The notes under the pieces were generated by a model. The model saw nothing but the letters and a program-made list of their open reading frames with translations. It searched no databases and had not been told where the DNA came from. From a virus: a stretch of 29,247 nt of DNA. Shown here in pieces: positions 6,944-14,893 of this stretch; position 1 is the stretch's first letter; every line of letters starts with the position of its first letter. The stretch covers positions 1 to 29,247 of IMG/VR virus record IMGVR_UViG_3300031217_000637; one strand, written 5' to 3'. The position numbers were made by a program, and so were the translations under genes.

Positions 6944-8442
6944 TGGGCGTGCATATGAACTGGCGACAGCGGCTCGGGGCGTTCATCGGCGGGTTCGATG
7001 CGGGCCAGCATCACCGCCGCCTCCGCGGCTTCCGCGCGACCCGTGCCCACGTGAACGCGCTGATCGCCGCGTCGGGGCCCGACATCACCGCCCGCGCCCG
7101 CTGGCTGGTCCGCAACAATGGCTATGCCGTGAACGCGGTGGAAAGCTGGGCGGCGAATACCGCCGGCGACGGCATCAAGCCGATCTCCAAGATCGCCGAT
7201 CCCGCGCGCAAGGAAGAGCTGCAGCGTCTCTGGCTTGCCTGGACCGACGAGGCCGATGCCGAGGGGCTCACGGATTTCTACGGGCTGCAGCGCCGCGCGG
7301 CGCGCGAGGTGTTCATCGCCGGCGAGGTGTTCTTCCGGATCCGCCCGCGGCGCGCAGGCGACGGGCTGACCGTGCCGCTTCAGCTGCAGATGCTGCCCGC
7401 CGAGATGCTGCCGCTGGAGCAAAGCGGCACGGCCACGGGTGGCAATGCGATCCGCCAGGGCATCGAGTTCGACCGGATCGGGCGCCGGGTCGCCTACCAC
7501 TTCCTGCGCCGGCATCCGGGCGACAGCACCGATCCGGGGCTGGCGGGTGAGGTGGTAAGGGTGCCTGCATCAGAGATCATCCATGTGATCGACCCGGTCG
7601 AAGGCGGCCAGCTGCGTGGCGTCTCGAAGCTGGCGCCCGCGATCGTGAAGCTGTTCCTGCTCGACCAGTATGACGATGCCGAGCTCGACCGCAAAAAGGT
7701 CGCGGCCATGTACGCGATGTTCGTGACCTCCCCCGCGCCGGAAAACCCGCTGGCACCGCCCGAGGATGAGGCGGGCGATGCCGGCCTCGAGGTCAGCCCG
7801 GGCCAGATCGTGCGCCTCGATCCGGGCGAGGACGTTACCGTCGGCCAGCCCGCCGACAGCGGCGCCACATACGAGCCGTTTCAGTACCGCACGCTGCTGC
7901 AGATCTCGGCTGCGCTGGGCATTCCCTATCCGTATCTGGCCAACGACATGGTGAAGGGCAACTTCTCCAACTCGCGGCTCGCGCTGATCGAGTTCCGCCG
8001 TCGCGTGTCGGGCTGGCAGCATTCGGTCATGGTGTATCAGTTGTGCCGTCCCGTCTATGCGCGCTGGATGGATGCCGCTGTGCTCTCGGGCGCGCTGGCC
8101 CTGCCGGATTACGAGGCCAACCGCGTGCGGCTCCACTCCGCCGAGTGGCTGCCCACGAAATGGGATTGGGTGGATCCGCTCAAGGACGCCAATGCCGAGA
8201 TCGCCCAGATCGAAGCGGGCCTCAAGTCCCGCACCCAGGCCATTGCCGAGCGCGGCTATGACGCCGAGCAGGTGGATCGCGAGATCGCCGCCGAACACGC
8301 CCGTGAGCGCGCGCTGGGCCTCGATTTCCGCCGGCCCGGCTCGCCCGCGCAGAGCGCGGCGGACGTGCCGGTTGAAGGTGACGCCCCTGAACCGGACAAC
8401 CCGAAGTTACAGGACACTCCCGAGGACAAGGAGGAAGGATAG
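6943..8442 (+). CDS. portal protein (lambda gpB family)
   Basis: A 499-residue portal protein of the lambda family (Phage_portal_2). It forms the dodecameric ring through which DNA enters and leaves the head and on which the terminase docks. Family features include an N-terminal RARWLVRNNGYAVNAVESWAANTAGDGI, a central GVSKLAPAIVKLFLLDQYDDAELDRKKVAAMYAMFV, and PYLANDMVKGNFSNSRLALIEFRRR, which matches lambda's N-Y-S-S-x-R motif. The C-terminal about 40 residues are Pro/Asp/Glu-rich. A GTG lies at 6940, but GAAGGA at 6931-6936 fits ATG 6943 best. The gene ends three bases before the stop of the antisense vapC. Confidence 0.95.
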   Translation: MGVHMNWRQRLGAFIGGFDAGQHHRRLRGFRATRAHVNALIAASGPDITARARWLVRNNGYAVNAVESWAANTAGDGIKPISKIADPARKEELQRLWLAWTDEADAEGLTDFYGLQRRAAREVFIAGEVFFRIRPRRAGDGLTVPLQLQMLPAEMLPLEQSGTATGGNAIRQGIEFDRIGRRVAYHFLRRHPGDSTDPGLAGEVVRVPASEIIHVIDPVEGGQLRGVSKLAPAIVKLFLLDQYDDAELDRKKVAAMYAMFVTSPAPENPLAPPEDEAGDAGLEVSPGQIVRLDPGEDVTVGQPADSGATYEPFQYRTLLQISAALGIPYPYLANDMVKGNFSNSRLALIEFRRRVSGWQHSVMVYQLCRPVYARWMDAAVLSGALALPDYEANRVRLHSAEWLPTKWDWVDPLKDANAEIAQIEAGLKSRTQAIAERGYDAEQVDREIAAEHARERALGLDFRRPGSPAQSAADVPVEGDAPEPDNPKLQDTPEDKEEG

Positions 8443-8445
8443 AGC

Positions 8446-8844
8446 TTACGCTGTAAGCAAACGCACGCCTGGCAGGCGCGCCGCCTTGCGATCAAACGTC
8501 ACTAGCTCACGCGCATCAGCACGCCGGGCGGCGGCCGCGATCATCAGATCGGCAAATCCGAAGCCTTCGTTGCGATAGCGGTCGACAGCCACGCCCACCT
8601 CATCCGCCGCCTCGATCTCCAGCTCAATCGCCGACAACAGGCCATCCAGCGCAGCGGCAATGTCGGCGCGCTGGTAGCCATAGGCGCGCTCTAGCACCCA
8701 GACGAGTTCGACAAGAACCTCTCGTCCAACAAATCCGGGAGCCGCATCGGTCAGCTGGTCCATAACGGTATTGGCGATGCGCGCCTGTTCGGGATCGTCC
8801 TGCACAAGGAAGCGCACCAGAACATTGGTATCGAGCGCAATCAT
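8446..8844 (-). CDS. vapC: VapC-like PIN-domain ribonuclease toxin
   Basis: A 132-residue single PIN domain, the usual size for VapC. The four conserved acidic residues that bind the catalytic metal are visible: D5 in MIALDTN, E46 in REVLVELVW, D99 in GFGFADLMIAA and D118 in VTFDRKA. VapC toxins cut tRNA or rRNA to arrest growth; the target here is unknown. It is translationally coupled to the antitoxin gene upstream by an ATGA overlap. It lies antisense between portal and protease, three bases beyond the portal stop. No catalytic residue is missing, so the toxin is expected to be active. Confidence 0.9.
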   Translation of the reverse strand: MIALDTNVLVRFLVQDDPEQARIANTVMDQLTDAAPGFVGREVLVELVWVLERAYGYQRADIAAALDGLLSAIELEIEAADEVGVAVDRYRNEGFGFADLMIAAAARRADARELVTFDRKAARLPGVRLLTA

Positions 8845-9092
8845 GCGCCAGACGTTCCGCTCTCTTCAGCACCGCCAGCGATCGCTTCGTCCATCGCGTC
8901 CAGCGAAACAGGTTTTTGCCCCGACCGCGCCAAGGCGCCCCGCAAGTCCTTGACCGACCGCGCCTTCACGATGCGGACCTCGCCGTCGAGTATGACGTAA
9001 CGCACCCGGTCACCGCTCGCGAGACCAAGAGCCGCCCGGACGTCCCGGGGCAATGTGGTCTGGCCTTTGACCGTAACTGTCGATTCCTGCAT
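8841..9092 (-). CDS. vapB: AbrB/MazE-fold antitoxin (VapB-like)
   Basis: An 83-residue antitoxin with an N-terminal swapped-hairpin AbrB domain (STVTVKGQTTLPRDVRAALG, then GDRVRYVILDGEVRIVKA, residues about 4-45) and a disordered C-terminal tail (DAMDEAIAGGAEESG) that would fill the VapC active site. The start at 9092 is supported by AAGGAA seven bases upstream; the frame stays open further to 9155 without a good site. The AbrB domain would bind the AT-rich 80-base gap upstream (9093-9172), which also holds the ribosome site of the rightward protease gene. I see no clear promoter boxes there. Confidence 0.88.
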   Translation of the reverse strand: MQESTVTVKGQTTLPRDVRAALGLASGDRVRYVILDGEVRIVKARSVKDLRGALARSGQKPVSLDAMDEAIAGGAEESGTSGA

Positions 9093-9172
9093 CGGCGTAT
9101 TCCTTACATAACTCGCCTTCTCCTTACCACTTATCAATATGAAATGCAAAATCAAGCGAAGGACCAGCCCTG

Positions 9173-10663
9173 ATGCTTCACGCCCGCATTGCCGCGCGCG
9201 CCTTCAACACGCCGCTGCTGGTCGAGCCCTCCAAGGCCATGGCGTTCCTGTCTGGCCTGGGGCCACGGGTTCTCGGGCGGCAGATCGAGCTAGCCGGCCA
9301 TGACGGGGCGATCGACTTCCCCGGCACCGCTGCTCTCCCCGCGCGTGCCAGCCTCCTTGCGGGCGGGCTTGCCGACAGCTATCGCCAACATGGCGACGTG
9401 CCTTACGCGCTGGTGGACGGCATCGCCGTGATCGAGATCTCCGGGGTGCTCATCCATCGCGGCGGCTGGATCGGGCAGTCGTCGGGTCAGACCAGCTACG
9501 AGGGGATTGCCGCGCAGATCGAGGCGGCGGCCAGCGACCCGTCGGTGCGCGGCGTGGCGCTGGAGATCGACAGCTTCGGCGGCGAGGTGGCGGGCGTGTT
9601 CGACCTGGCCGATCGCATCCGGGCCCTGCGTCGCGACAAACCGGTCTGGGCCTTCGTGGCTGAGCACGCCTTCTCGGCGGGCTATGCGCTGGCCTCGCAA
9701 GCAAGCCGCATCCTGCTGCCGCGCACCGGCGCACTGGGCAGCATCGGCGTCGTGGTGATGCATGCGGACCTGAGCGGCAAGCTCGATCAGGACGGGGTGC
9801 AGGTCACCCTTATCCATTCCGGTCAGCACAAGGTGGACGGAAACCCATACGCGCCCCTGGCAGACACCGTGCGCGGCGACATCCAGCGCGAGATCAACGT
9901 GCTGCGGTTTTTGTTCGCCGAAACAGTGGCAGCCGGACGCGCCGGGCGGCTCAGCCAGGAAGCCGCGCTGGCCACCGAAGCCGCCACCTATCGCGGCGCC
10001 GATGCTGTCGCGGCGGGTCTGGCCGACGCGGTCACCGATCTGGCGGCCGGCTTCGCCAGCTTTCGCGCGCATGTCGCGGGCCCGCATACTCAATCGCGCC
10101 CAACCACACGGGCGGCATTGCCAGCCCGACCTGATACCCAAACCATCACTCGCAAGGAGATCGCCATGGCCCAAGAAACAGACACTGATGACACCACGGC
10201 TGAGGTCATCGCAGATGCACAGGCGCCAGGGGATGCCGCTTCGAATGACCCGACCGATAGCCCGGTCAACGCCGCGCAGGATGATACGCCGACACCCGTG
10301 GAGGGCCCCGCGGCAACACCCGCCACGCCCGTGGCCCCCAACGCATCTGTCGCCCCCGCGCCCGCCGCGACGCCGCCCGGCAATCTGGCCGAGATCTCAG
10401 CGCGGCTGCGTCAGGAAGCGGCGGAGATCACCGAGATTGCGGCGCAGGCGGGCCGCCTCGGCATCGCCATCGACGCCGCCAGGGCCCTGCGCGAGGGCAC
10501 CTCGCCCGAGGCCCTGCGCTGTCTCGTGCTGGAGCGCGCCAGTGCCGCCGCCGATGCGCGCGATATCGTGGCCGCCCCGCCGTCGCCCGCGCTGCCGCAG
10601 GCGCAGGAAAGCCCGATTGTGGCGGCGGCCAAGCGCGCCGCGGCGCCCACGTCCAAAGTCTGA
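9173..10663 (+). CDS. S49 prohead protease (lambda gpC-like) with C-terminal scaffold
   Basis: A 496-residue protein at the lambda C position. Residues about 75-290 are an SppA/S49 serine peptidase domain. The nucleophile is Ser168 in EHAFSAGYALAS and the general base is Lys220 in GQHKVDGNPY. The preceding IDSFGGEV and the TGALGSIGVVV strand are family landmarks. It matures the prohead by trimming scaffold and portal. Residues from about 330 are low-complexity Ala/Pro/Thr/Asp followed by helices (EISARLRQEAAEITEIAAQAGRLG), which is the scaffold region also made alone from an internal start at 10166. GAAGGA lies nine bases upstream of the ATG. Confidence 0.93.
   Translation: MLHARIAARAFNTPLLVEPSKAMAFLSGLGPRVLGRQIELAGHDGAIDFPGTAALPARASLLAGGLADSYRQHGDVPYALVDGIAVIEISGVLIHRGGWIGQSSGQTSYEGIAAQIEAAASDPSVRGVALEIDSFGGEVAGVFDLADRIRALRRDKPVWAFVAEHAFSAGYALASQASRILLPRTGALGSIGVVVMHADLSGKLDQDGVQVTLIHSGQHKVDGNPYAPLADTVRGDIQREINVLRFLFAETVAAGRAGRLSQEAALATEAATYRGADAVAAGLADAVTDLAAGFASFRAHVAGPHTQSRPTTRAALPARPDTQTITRKEIAMAQETDTDDTTAEVIADAQAPGDAASNDPTDSPVNAAQDDTPTPVEGPAATPATPVAPNASVAPAPAATPPGNLAEISARLRQEAAEITEIAAQAGRLGIAIDAARALREGTSPEALRCLVLERASAAADARDIVAAPPSPALPQAQESPIVAAAKRAAAPTSKV
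10166..10663 (+). CDS. nested head scaffold protein (Nu3-like, internal start)
   Basis: An in-frame ATG at residue 332 of the protease is preceded by AAGGAG (10154-10159) with a six-base spacer, as good a ribosome site as any in the window. It would make a 165-residue protein identical to the protease C-terminus: an acidic, Ala/Pro/Thr-rich, probably disordered first half and a helical second half ending in ALPQAQESPIVAAAKRAAAP. Lambda makes its scaffold Nu3 in the same way from the 3' part of gene C. The scaffold would copolymerise with the capsid protein and then be degraded by the Ser168/Lys220 protease. Confidence 0.72.
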   Translation: MAQETDTDDTTAEVIADAQAPGDAASNDPTDSPVNAAQDDTPTPVEGPAATPATPVAPNASVAPAPAATPPGNLAEISARLRQEAAEITEIAAQAGRLGIAIDAARALREGTSPEALRCLVLERASAAADARDIVAAPPSPALPQAQESPIVAAAKRAAAPTSKV

Positions 10664-10707
10664 CCAGGCGCGCGCCGCAGATCCCCATCCACCCCTCTGC
10701 CTGATTG

Positions 10708-10745
10708 ATCCCCTGTCGACGCGCGTCGGCGGGGGATGTCTTTTG
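10708..10745 (+). terminator. strong hairpin with T-rich tail before the decoration gene
   Basis: ATCCCC (10708-10713) pairs with GGGGAT (10732-10737). The inner segment is also palindromic (CGACGCGCGTCG at 10717-10728), so the two arms pair almost continuously, with GU wobbles and a four-base loop. TCTTTTG follows. It looks like an intrinsic terminator or attenuator, or an RNA-stabilising hairpin, between the protease/scaffold gene and the highly expressed decoration and capsid genes. In an antiterminated late operon it could set the ratio of the two groups. Confidence 0.5.
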
Positions 10746-10768
10746 TCCCCGATCCATGGAGCCCCGAG

Positions 10769-11149
10769 ATGTCCGTCCTGACCCAACCGCCCGGCATGGG
10801 CGATCTTCTCAAATACGAGGTCAACCCCAACTACACCCGCGAGACCGTCACGCTGCTGGCAGGCACGGCCTATCCGGTTGGCGCCGTGCTGGGCCGCATC
10901 TCCGCCAGCGGCAAGTACAAGCTCGCCACCTCCGGCGGCACCGATGGCGCGCAGACCGCGGCCGCGGTGCTGCTCTACGCGGTCGATGCAAGCGGCGCGG
11001 ATGCCGCCGGCGTGGTGCTTGCCCGCGGCCCGGCCATCGTCTCGCGCGCCGCGCTCCTCTTTGACGCCAGCGTCGATGATGCCGCCAAGACCGCCACCAA
11101 GCACGGCCAGCTGACCGCGCTGGGCATCGCCGTCCGCGACACCGCCTGA
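10769..11149 (+). CDS. head decoration protein (lambda gpD-like)
   Basis: A 126-residue protein at the lambda D position, between protease and major capsid protein. It has the family's Gly/Ala/Thr-rich beta pattern: VNPNYTRETVTLLAGTAYPVGAVLGRIS, GKYKLATSGGTDGAQTAAAVLLYAVDA and RGPAIVSRAALLFD. gpD trimers cement the expanded capsid. I chose ATG 10769 because GGAG lies seven bases before it; the frame is open from 10736, but the extra residues look like translated leader. A pyrimidine-rich 76-base gap separates it from the capsid gene. Confidence 0.87.
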   Translation: MSVLTQPPGMGDLLKYEVNPNYTRETVTLLAGTAYPVGAVLGRISASGKYKLATSGGTDGAQTAAAVLLYAVDASGADAAGVVLARGPAIVSRAALLFDASVDDAAKTATKHGQLTALGIAVRDTA

Positions 11150-11225
11150 GCGGGCTGCGCCTCGATCATATCGCGCGCGCCCTTCTTCTTTCATCTCCTC
11201 TCTCACCCCATTCCCGGAGCCCCCC

Positions 11226-12248
11226 ATGACCCTCACCCGCAACCCGTTCGACGCGGGCGGCTATTCGCTCGCCGAGATGACGCAGGCCATCAACATCCTG
11301 CCCGATCTCTACACCCGCCTGGGCCAGATCGGCCTGTTCCGCTTTGAAGGCGTCACCCAACGCTCCATCGTGATCGAGCAGCGCGAGGGGGTGCTCAGCC
11401 TGCTGCCCTCAGTCCCGCTCGGCGCCCCGGCCACGGTCGGGAACCGCGAACAGCGCTCGATGCGCAGCTTCGCGCTGCCCTGGATCCCGCATGATGACGT
11501 CATCCTGCCCGCCGATATCCAGGGCATGCCGGCGCTGGGCGTCTCGGACGCGGCCGATCCGCTGGTCGAGGTGATGAACCGCAAGCTCACGCTGATGCGC
11601 CGCAAGCACGCCCAGACCCGCGAGTACATGGAGATGAACGCCCTGCGGGGCATCGTGAAGGACGGCGCGGGCACCACGCTCTACGACTACTTCACCGAGT
11701 TCGGGCTTGCGCAGATCTCCGTTGACTTCCTGTTCGGCACGGCCGGCACCAATATCCAGGCCAAGGTGCGCACCACCCTGCGCGGGATCGAGGACAATTT
11801 GCTGGGCGAGACCATGACCACCGCCCATGCGCTGGTCAGCTCCGAGTTCTTCGACAAGCTGATCGGCCATCCCAAGACGGAGGACGCCTACAAGTTCTTC
11901 TCGGCCACCGGCGGCCAGCCCCTGCGCCAGGACATGCGCCGCGCATTCCCCTTCGCCGGCATCCTGTTCGAGGAATACAACGGCTCGGTCACGCTTTCGG
12001 GCGGCACCTCGGAGCGCCTGATCCCCGCGGGCGAGGGCATCGCCTTTCCGCTGGGCACGTTTGATACCTTCACCACTTATGGCGGTCCTGCGAACCTGCT
12101 GGAGACCGCCAACACCGTCGGGTTGCCGCTTTATGCCCGCCAGATGATCGACGCCAAGGGACGCTGGATCGACCTGATGACGGAAAGCTCGATCCTGCCG
12201 GTCAACAAACGCCCGCGCCTGGCGATCCGCCTACACAGCTCGAACTGA
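11226..12248 (+). CDS. major capsid protein (lambda gpE family)
   Basis: A 340-residue major head protein; lambda gpE is 341 residues. Family features include the N-terminal NPFDAGGYSLAEMTQAINILP, the FRFEGVTQRSIVIEQREGVLSLLPSVPLGAPAT block, PHDDVILPADIQGM, and the C-terminal SSILPVNKRPRLAIRLHSS. It builds the icosahedral HK97-fold shell. GGAG at 11216-11219 lies six bases before the ATG. It is followed after 11 bases by the head-tail joining gene. No truncation or unusual residues are visible. Confidence 0.93.
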   Translation: MTLTRNPFDAGGYSLAEMTQAINILPDLYTRLGQIGLFRFEGVTQRSIVIEQREGVLSLLPSVPLGAPATVGNREQRSMRSFALPWIPHDDVILPADIQGMPALGVSDAADPLVEVMNRKLTLMRRKHAQTREYMEMNALRGIVKDGAGTTLYDYFTEFGLAQISVDFLFGTAGTNIQAKVRTTLRGIEDNLLGETMTTAHALVSSEFFDKLIGHPKTEDAYKFFSATGGQPLRQDMRRAFPFAGILFEEYNGSVTLSGGTSERLIPAGEGIAFPLGTFDTFTTYGGPANLLETANTVGLPLYARQMIDAKGRWIDLMTESSILPVNKRPRLAIRLHSSN

Positions 12249-12259
12249 GGGAGCCTGCG

Positions 12260-12571
12260 ATGAATGCCTTCGCCGCAGCGGTGGACCTGCTCTTTACAGA
12301 TCCGAACATTGCCATCGAGGCCTGGCACCGGGACAGCGACGGGCAGTTCACACGCTTGCAGATCGTCCCGCGCCGCAGTGACAGCGTCACCGGCTTTGGT
12401 GATGCCCGGCTGTGGTCAGAGACCTTTCGGTTTGACGTCCGCATGAGTGAGTTGCCCGCGCCCCGGCCGCAGGAGCAGATCCTGGTTGGCGATGAAACTT
12501 TCCTGATCCAGGGCGAGCCGGTCCGGGACCGGGAGCGCCTTATCTGGACCGTAGAGGCTGCTCCGGCATGA
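12260..12571 (+). CDS. head-tail joining protein (lambda FII position)
   Basis: A 103-residue small beta-rich protein after the major capsid gene. It has alternating strands (IAIEAWHRD, TRLQIVPRR, FRFDVRMSEL, QILVGDETFLIQGEPVRD, RLIWTVEAAPA). Size, fold pattern and position match gpFII-like connector proteins that sit on the portal/gpW complex and receive the tail. I identify it by position more than by sequence. GGGAG lies six bases before the ATG, and its end overlaps the next ATG (ATGA). No separate lambda FI homologue is visible. Confidence 0.65.
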   Translation: MNAFAAAVDLLFTDPNIAIEAWHRDSDGQFTRLQIVPRRSDSVTGFGDARLWSETFRFDVRMSELPAPRPQEQILVGDETFLIQGEPVRDRERLIWTVEAAPA

Positions 12572-13200
12572 AGCTTGGTCTCGATATCAGCCCGGACCTG
12601 GCCGCCATGATGGCCGCCGAGATCAAGGCCGGCGAAAAGGCTGTCAGCACTGCCACGCGCAGTGCCGGCCAGGACCTCAAGAGCGCCTGGCGCGCCCAGA
12701 TCACCGGCGCCGGGCTCGGCACCCGGCTCGCGCGCACGATCCGCTCGGCGCAATACCCGAAGGGCAAGTCCAGCCTCAATGCTGCGTCTTTAGTCTGGTC
12801 GAACGCCCCGGAGATCATCAACGCCCATGACACCGGCCCGCTGATCCGCTCGAAGGTCGGGTTCTGGCTCGCGATCCCGACCGAGGCCGCCGGGCGCGGC
12901 CTGCGTGGCGGGAAGATCACGCCGGGTGAATGGGAACGCCGCCGCGGTCTGCGTCTGCGGTTCGTTTACCGCCGCAGCGGACCAAGCCTGCTCGTGGCAG
13001 ACGGGCGCCTCAACAATCGGGGATTCGGTGTGGCCTCGCGCTCGAAGACAGGCCGCGGGCGCGCCACCGTGCCGATCTTCCTGCTGGTCCCGCAGGTCAA
13101 GCTGCGCAAACGGCTGGATCTGGCGCGCGATGCCGCAAGAGCGGGTGACAAAGTGCCAGGGTTGATTGTGGCGAAGTGGGCGGACGGGCGATTTGGGTGA
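12568..13200 (+). CDS. DUF6441-like tail protein (lambda Z position)
   Basis: A 210-residue basic protein lying where lambda has Z, a minor tail protein needed for tail joining. It contains KSAWRAQITGAGLGTRLARTIRS, a central WSNAPEIINAHDTGPLIRSKVGFWLAIPTEAAGRG and a C-terminal FLLVPQVKLRKRLDLARDA. The F-L-L-V-P-Q-V pattern is frequent in phage proteins that I remember as DUF6441; the functional link to Z rests on position. It is the last gene before the cargo segment 13201-14470, and in lambda order U should follow at once. Confidence 0.65.
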   Translation: MKLGLDISPDLAAMMAAEIKAGEKAVSTATRSAGQDLKSAWRAQITGAGLGTRLARTIRSAQYPKGKSSLNAASLVWSNAPEIINAHDTGPLIRSKVGFWLAIPTEAAGRGLRGGKITPGEWERRRGLRLRFVYRRSGPSLLVADGRLNNRGFGVASRSKTGRGRATVPIFLLVPQVKLRKRLDLARDAARAGDKVPGLIVAKWADGRFG

Positions 13201-13456
13201 CAGCTGGGCGGACAAAGTTGCCGTCTAATGCGACATGCGAAAGATCTGCTTCCGACCCAAGCGAGACATTCAAGATGGCCAATCTGCGCCGCTGCACCAC
13301 TTTCGCATTGCAGCCGTTCGTGTATCACGCCCAAAGCCAAAGGGAAGCCAATCGAAAGGTTTGATATGCCTCAATGCGATGGCCTGTCCGTGTGGTATGA
13401 CTTGACAGCGAGATTTACCGGACTGCCGAAAAATTAGCGACGTGAGGACACCGAGC
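13201..13456. other. non-coding left flank of the DUF6629 cargo gene
   Basis: There is no convincing gene in these 256 bases. The minus-strand reading around 13240-13290 contains segments such as AATGTCTCGCTTGGGTCGG and GGAAGCAGATCTTTCGCA. These resemble the mosaic intergenic sequences that recur in many alphaproteobacterial chromosomes and are often mis-called as short proteins; that resemblance is from memory. It may be host intergenic DNA carried in with the cargo gene. Confidence 0.4.
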
Positions 13457-14125
13457 ATGTGCTTTTCCGCCACCGCCAGCTTCACGACAGCAGCTGTACT
13501 ACTACCAGTGGCGGCATATACAATCAGGACTGCCTTGAAGACAGACCGGCGATATCTGGGGTTCTCAGTCTTCCCTCTCTTTTTTGGTATTCAGCAAGCC
13601 TTGGAAGGGGGGCTTTGGATAAAAATCGCGCAGCCGGACCCTGCGCAATCACATCTTCTTGCCTTGGGTTTCTTGTTTTTTGCCTATCTCGTTTGGCCAT
13701 TCCTGGTGCCGTTCGCGACGTTTCTCATTGAACCGCGCAGAAAACGAAGAATGGTTTTCTTGGCTCTGAGTGCCTTGGGGCTCTTGTTGGGGCTGTCTCT
13801 TTTCGTACCGTTGGTTTTCAATCCAGATTGGGTGCCGCTTAGGATCGTGAATTACTCTATTGACTACAACTCACGACTGATCTGGGAGGGCATCGTGCCA
13901 TACGGTCTCATTCGGGTCGTCTACGCCGGCATCGTTTGCCTGCCTTTGCTCTTGTCGTCTGAAAAACATATCAAGATTTTCGGCGTGATAATCACTCTTT
14001 CCGTCATCGCAGGCTTCGCGTTCGCTCACTATGCATTCACCTCGGTCTGGTGTTTCATGGCGGCAATCGTGTCGAGCTACCTGTTGTTTGCAATGAGAGA
14101 TGTCAGCAGGCGTAATACGGAGTGA
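13457..14125 (+). CDS. DUF6629-like multi-pass membrane protein (cargo gene)
   Basis: A 222-residue protein with about seven hydrophobic segments, beginning MCFSATASF, the signature start I associate with DUF6629 membrane proteins of unknown function. A family-typical FFGIQQALEGGLW follows in the second segment, and HYAFTSVWCFMAA lies near the end. I chose ATG 13457 over the in-frame GTG 13442 because of that conserved start. Base composition is clearly poorer in G+C than the surrounding phage genes, and it is flanked by non-coding DNA on both sides. It sits between the Z- and U-position genes and does not resemble a phage structural protein. It is most likely a moron expressed from the prophage. 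Confidence 0.75.
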   Translation: MCFSATASFTTAAVLLPVAAYTIRTALKTDRRYLGFSVFPLFFGIQQALEGGLWIKIAQPDPAQSHLLALGFLFFAYLVWPFLVPFATFLIEPRRKRRMVFLALSALGLLLGLSLFVPLVFNPDWVPLRIVNYSIDYNSRLIWEGIVPYGLIRVVYAGIVCLPLLLSSEKHIKIFGVIITLSVIAGFAFAHYAFTSVWCFMAAIVSSYLLFAMRDVSRRNTE

Positions 14126-14470
14126 GCCAAATCTGTTTGTGGCCTGACTTGCAATCCGCCGTTCTGAACTTCGAGCTGTCACCGATGTCTTTTGGTCCGG
14201 AACCGTATGCCGTGAATGTCCGGTCTTGAGGCTTGCTTGCGTGGGTTCATTTGTCCGCGCAGCAAAGGTCCGCGTTCCGCTTGACGCTGCCGACGGCGCG
14301 GTTTGCAACATAACGCACTCTGGGCTCCTTGTGGTCATCTGATATTTTTTATCGGGCTTGGCGTATCGCTGACCAATCCAATCGATGGACCTGCGACCGG
14401 CCGCCGTTTACGGCCCTAATGTTTATGTCTCAGTTCGAGTTCCTATCGGCACTCAAGTCAGGAATAGCCA
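14126..14470. other. 345-base gap right of the cargo gene
   Basis: I see no supportable gene. The sequence is of mixed composition and includes a segment (about 14200-14275) that on the minus strand reads like recurrent Rhodobacterales intergenic DNA (AAGCGGAACGCGGACC, then TTTGCTGCGCGG). A small inverted repeat GGCCG-N7-CGGCC lies near 14399 without a T-tract. The last bases carry AGGAA (14460-14464), the ribosome site of the next gene. It probably marks the right edge of an inserted segment that started near 13201. Confidence 0.4.
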
Positions 14471-14893
14471 ATGCCCACCCCCCGCGAAACCATCCTCGCC
14501 GCGCTGCACACGCGGCTCTCGGCGCTGCCCGCCACGGCCCTGCGCGGTGAGGTCCTGCCCGAGCGCGTGCCGGCCGAGGGGCTGATGATCCTGCGCGACG
14601 GCAGCCCGGGCGAGCCCGGCGTGACACTCTCGCCACTTGCTTATCATTACCAGCACCGCGCTGAACTGGAGGTGATCGTACAATCAGGCACCGAGCGGGA
14701 CAGCCTCTTTGACGCACTGACAGCGCAAATCGGCGCCGTGATCGCAGCCGACCGCACGCTGGGCGGCCTCTGCGACTGGGTCGAGCCCGAGGCGCCCGAA
14801 CCGGTCGACCTGCCCGTCGAGGGCGGAGCATCCCTCAAGGCTGCCATCATTCCGGTGGTTCTGCATTATTCCACGGCCGATCCGCTTTCCTGA
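14471..14893 (+). CDS. tail terminator-like protein (lambda U position)
   Basis: A 140-residue protein at the lambda U position. PTPRETILAALHTRLSALP is the N-terminal helix typical of tail terminators. The middle has a strand-rich AYHYQHRAELEVIVQSG and the helix RDSLFDALTAQIGAVIAADRTLGGL, then strands to SLKAAIIPVVLHYSTADP. Tail terminators cap the growing tail tube and make the head-binding interface. AGGAA lies six bases before the ATG. The last 28 bases overlap the antisense bactofilin gene. Confidence 0.75.
   Translation: MPTPRETILAALHTRLSALPATALRGEVLPERVPAEGLMILRDGSPGEPGVTLSPLAYHYQHRAELEVIVQSGTERDSLFDALTAQIGAVIAADRTLGGLCDWVEPEAPEPVDLPVEGGASLKAAIIPVVLHYSTADPLS

Noticed and set aside
13871-14338. 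155-codon minus-strand gene opposite the end of the DUF6629-like gene
   Set aside because: Half of it is antisense to the membrane protein and the rest lies in apparent intergenic mosaic DNA. There is no ribosome site or recognisable fold.
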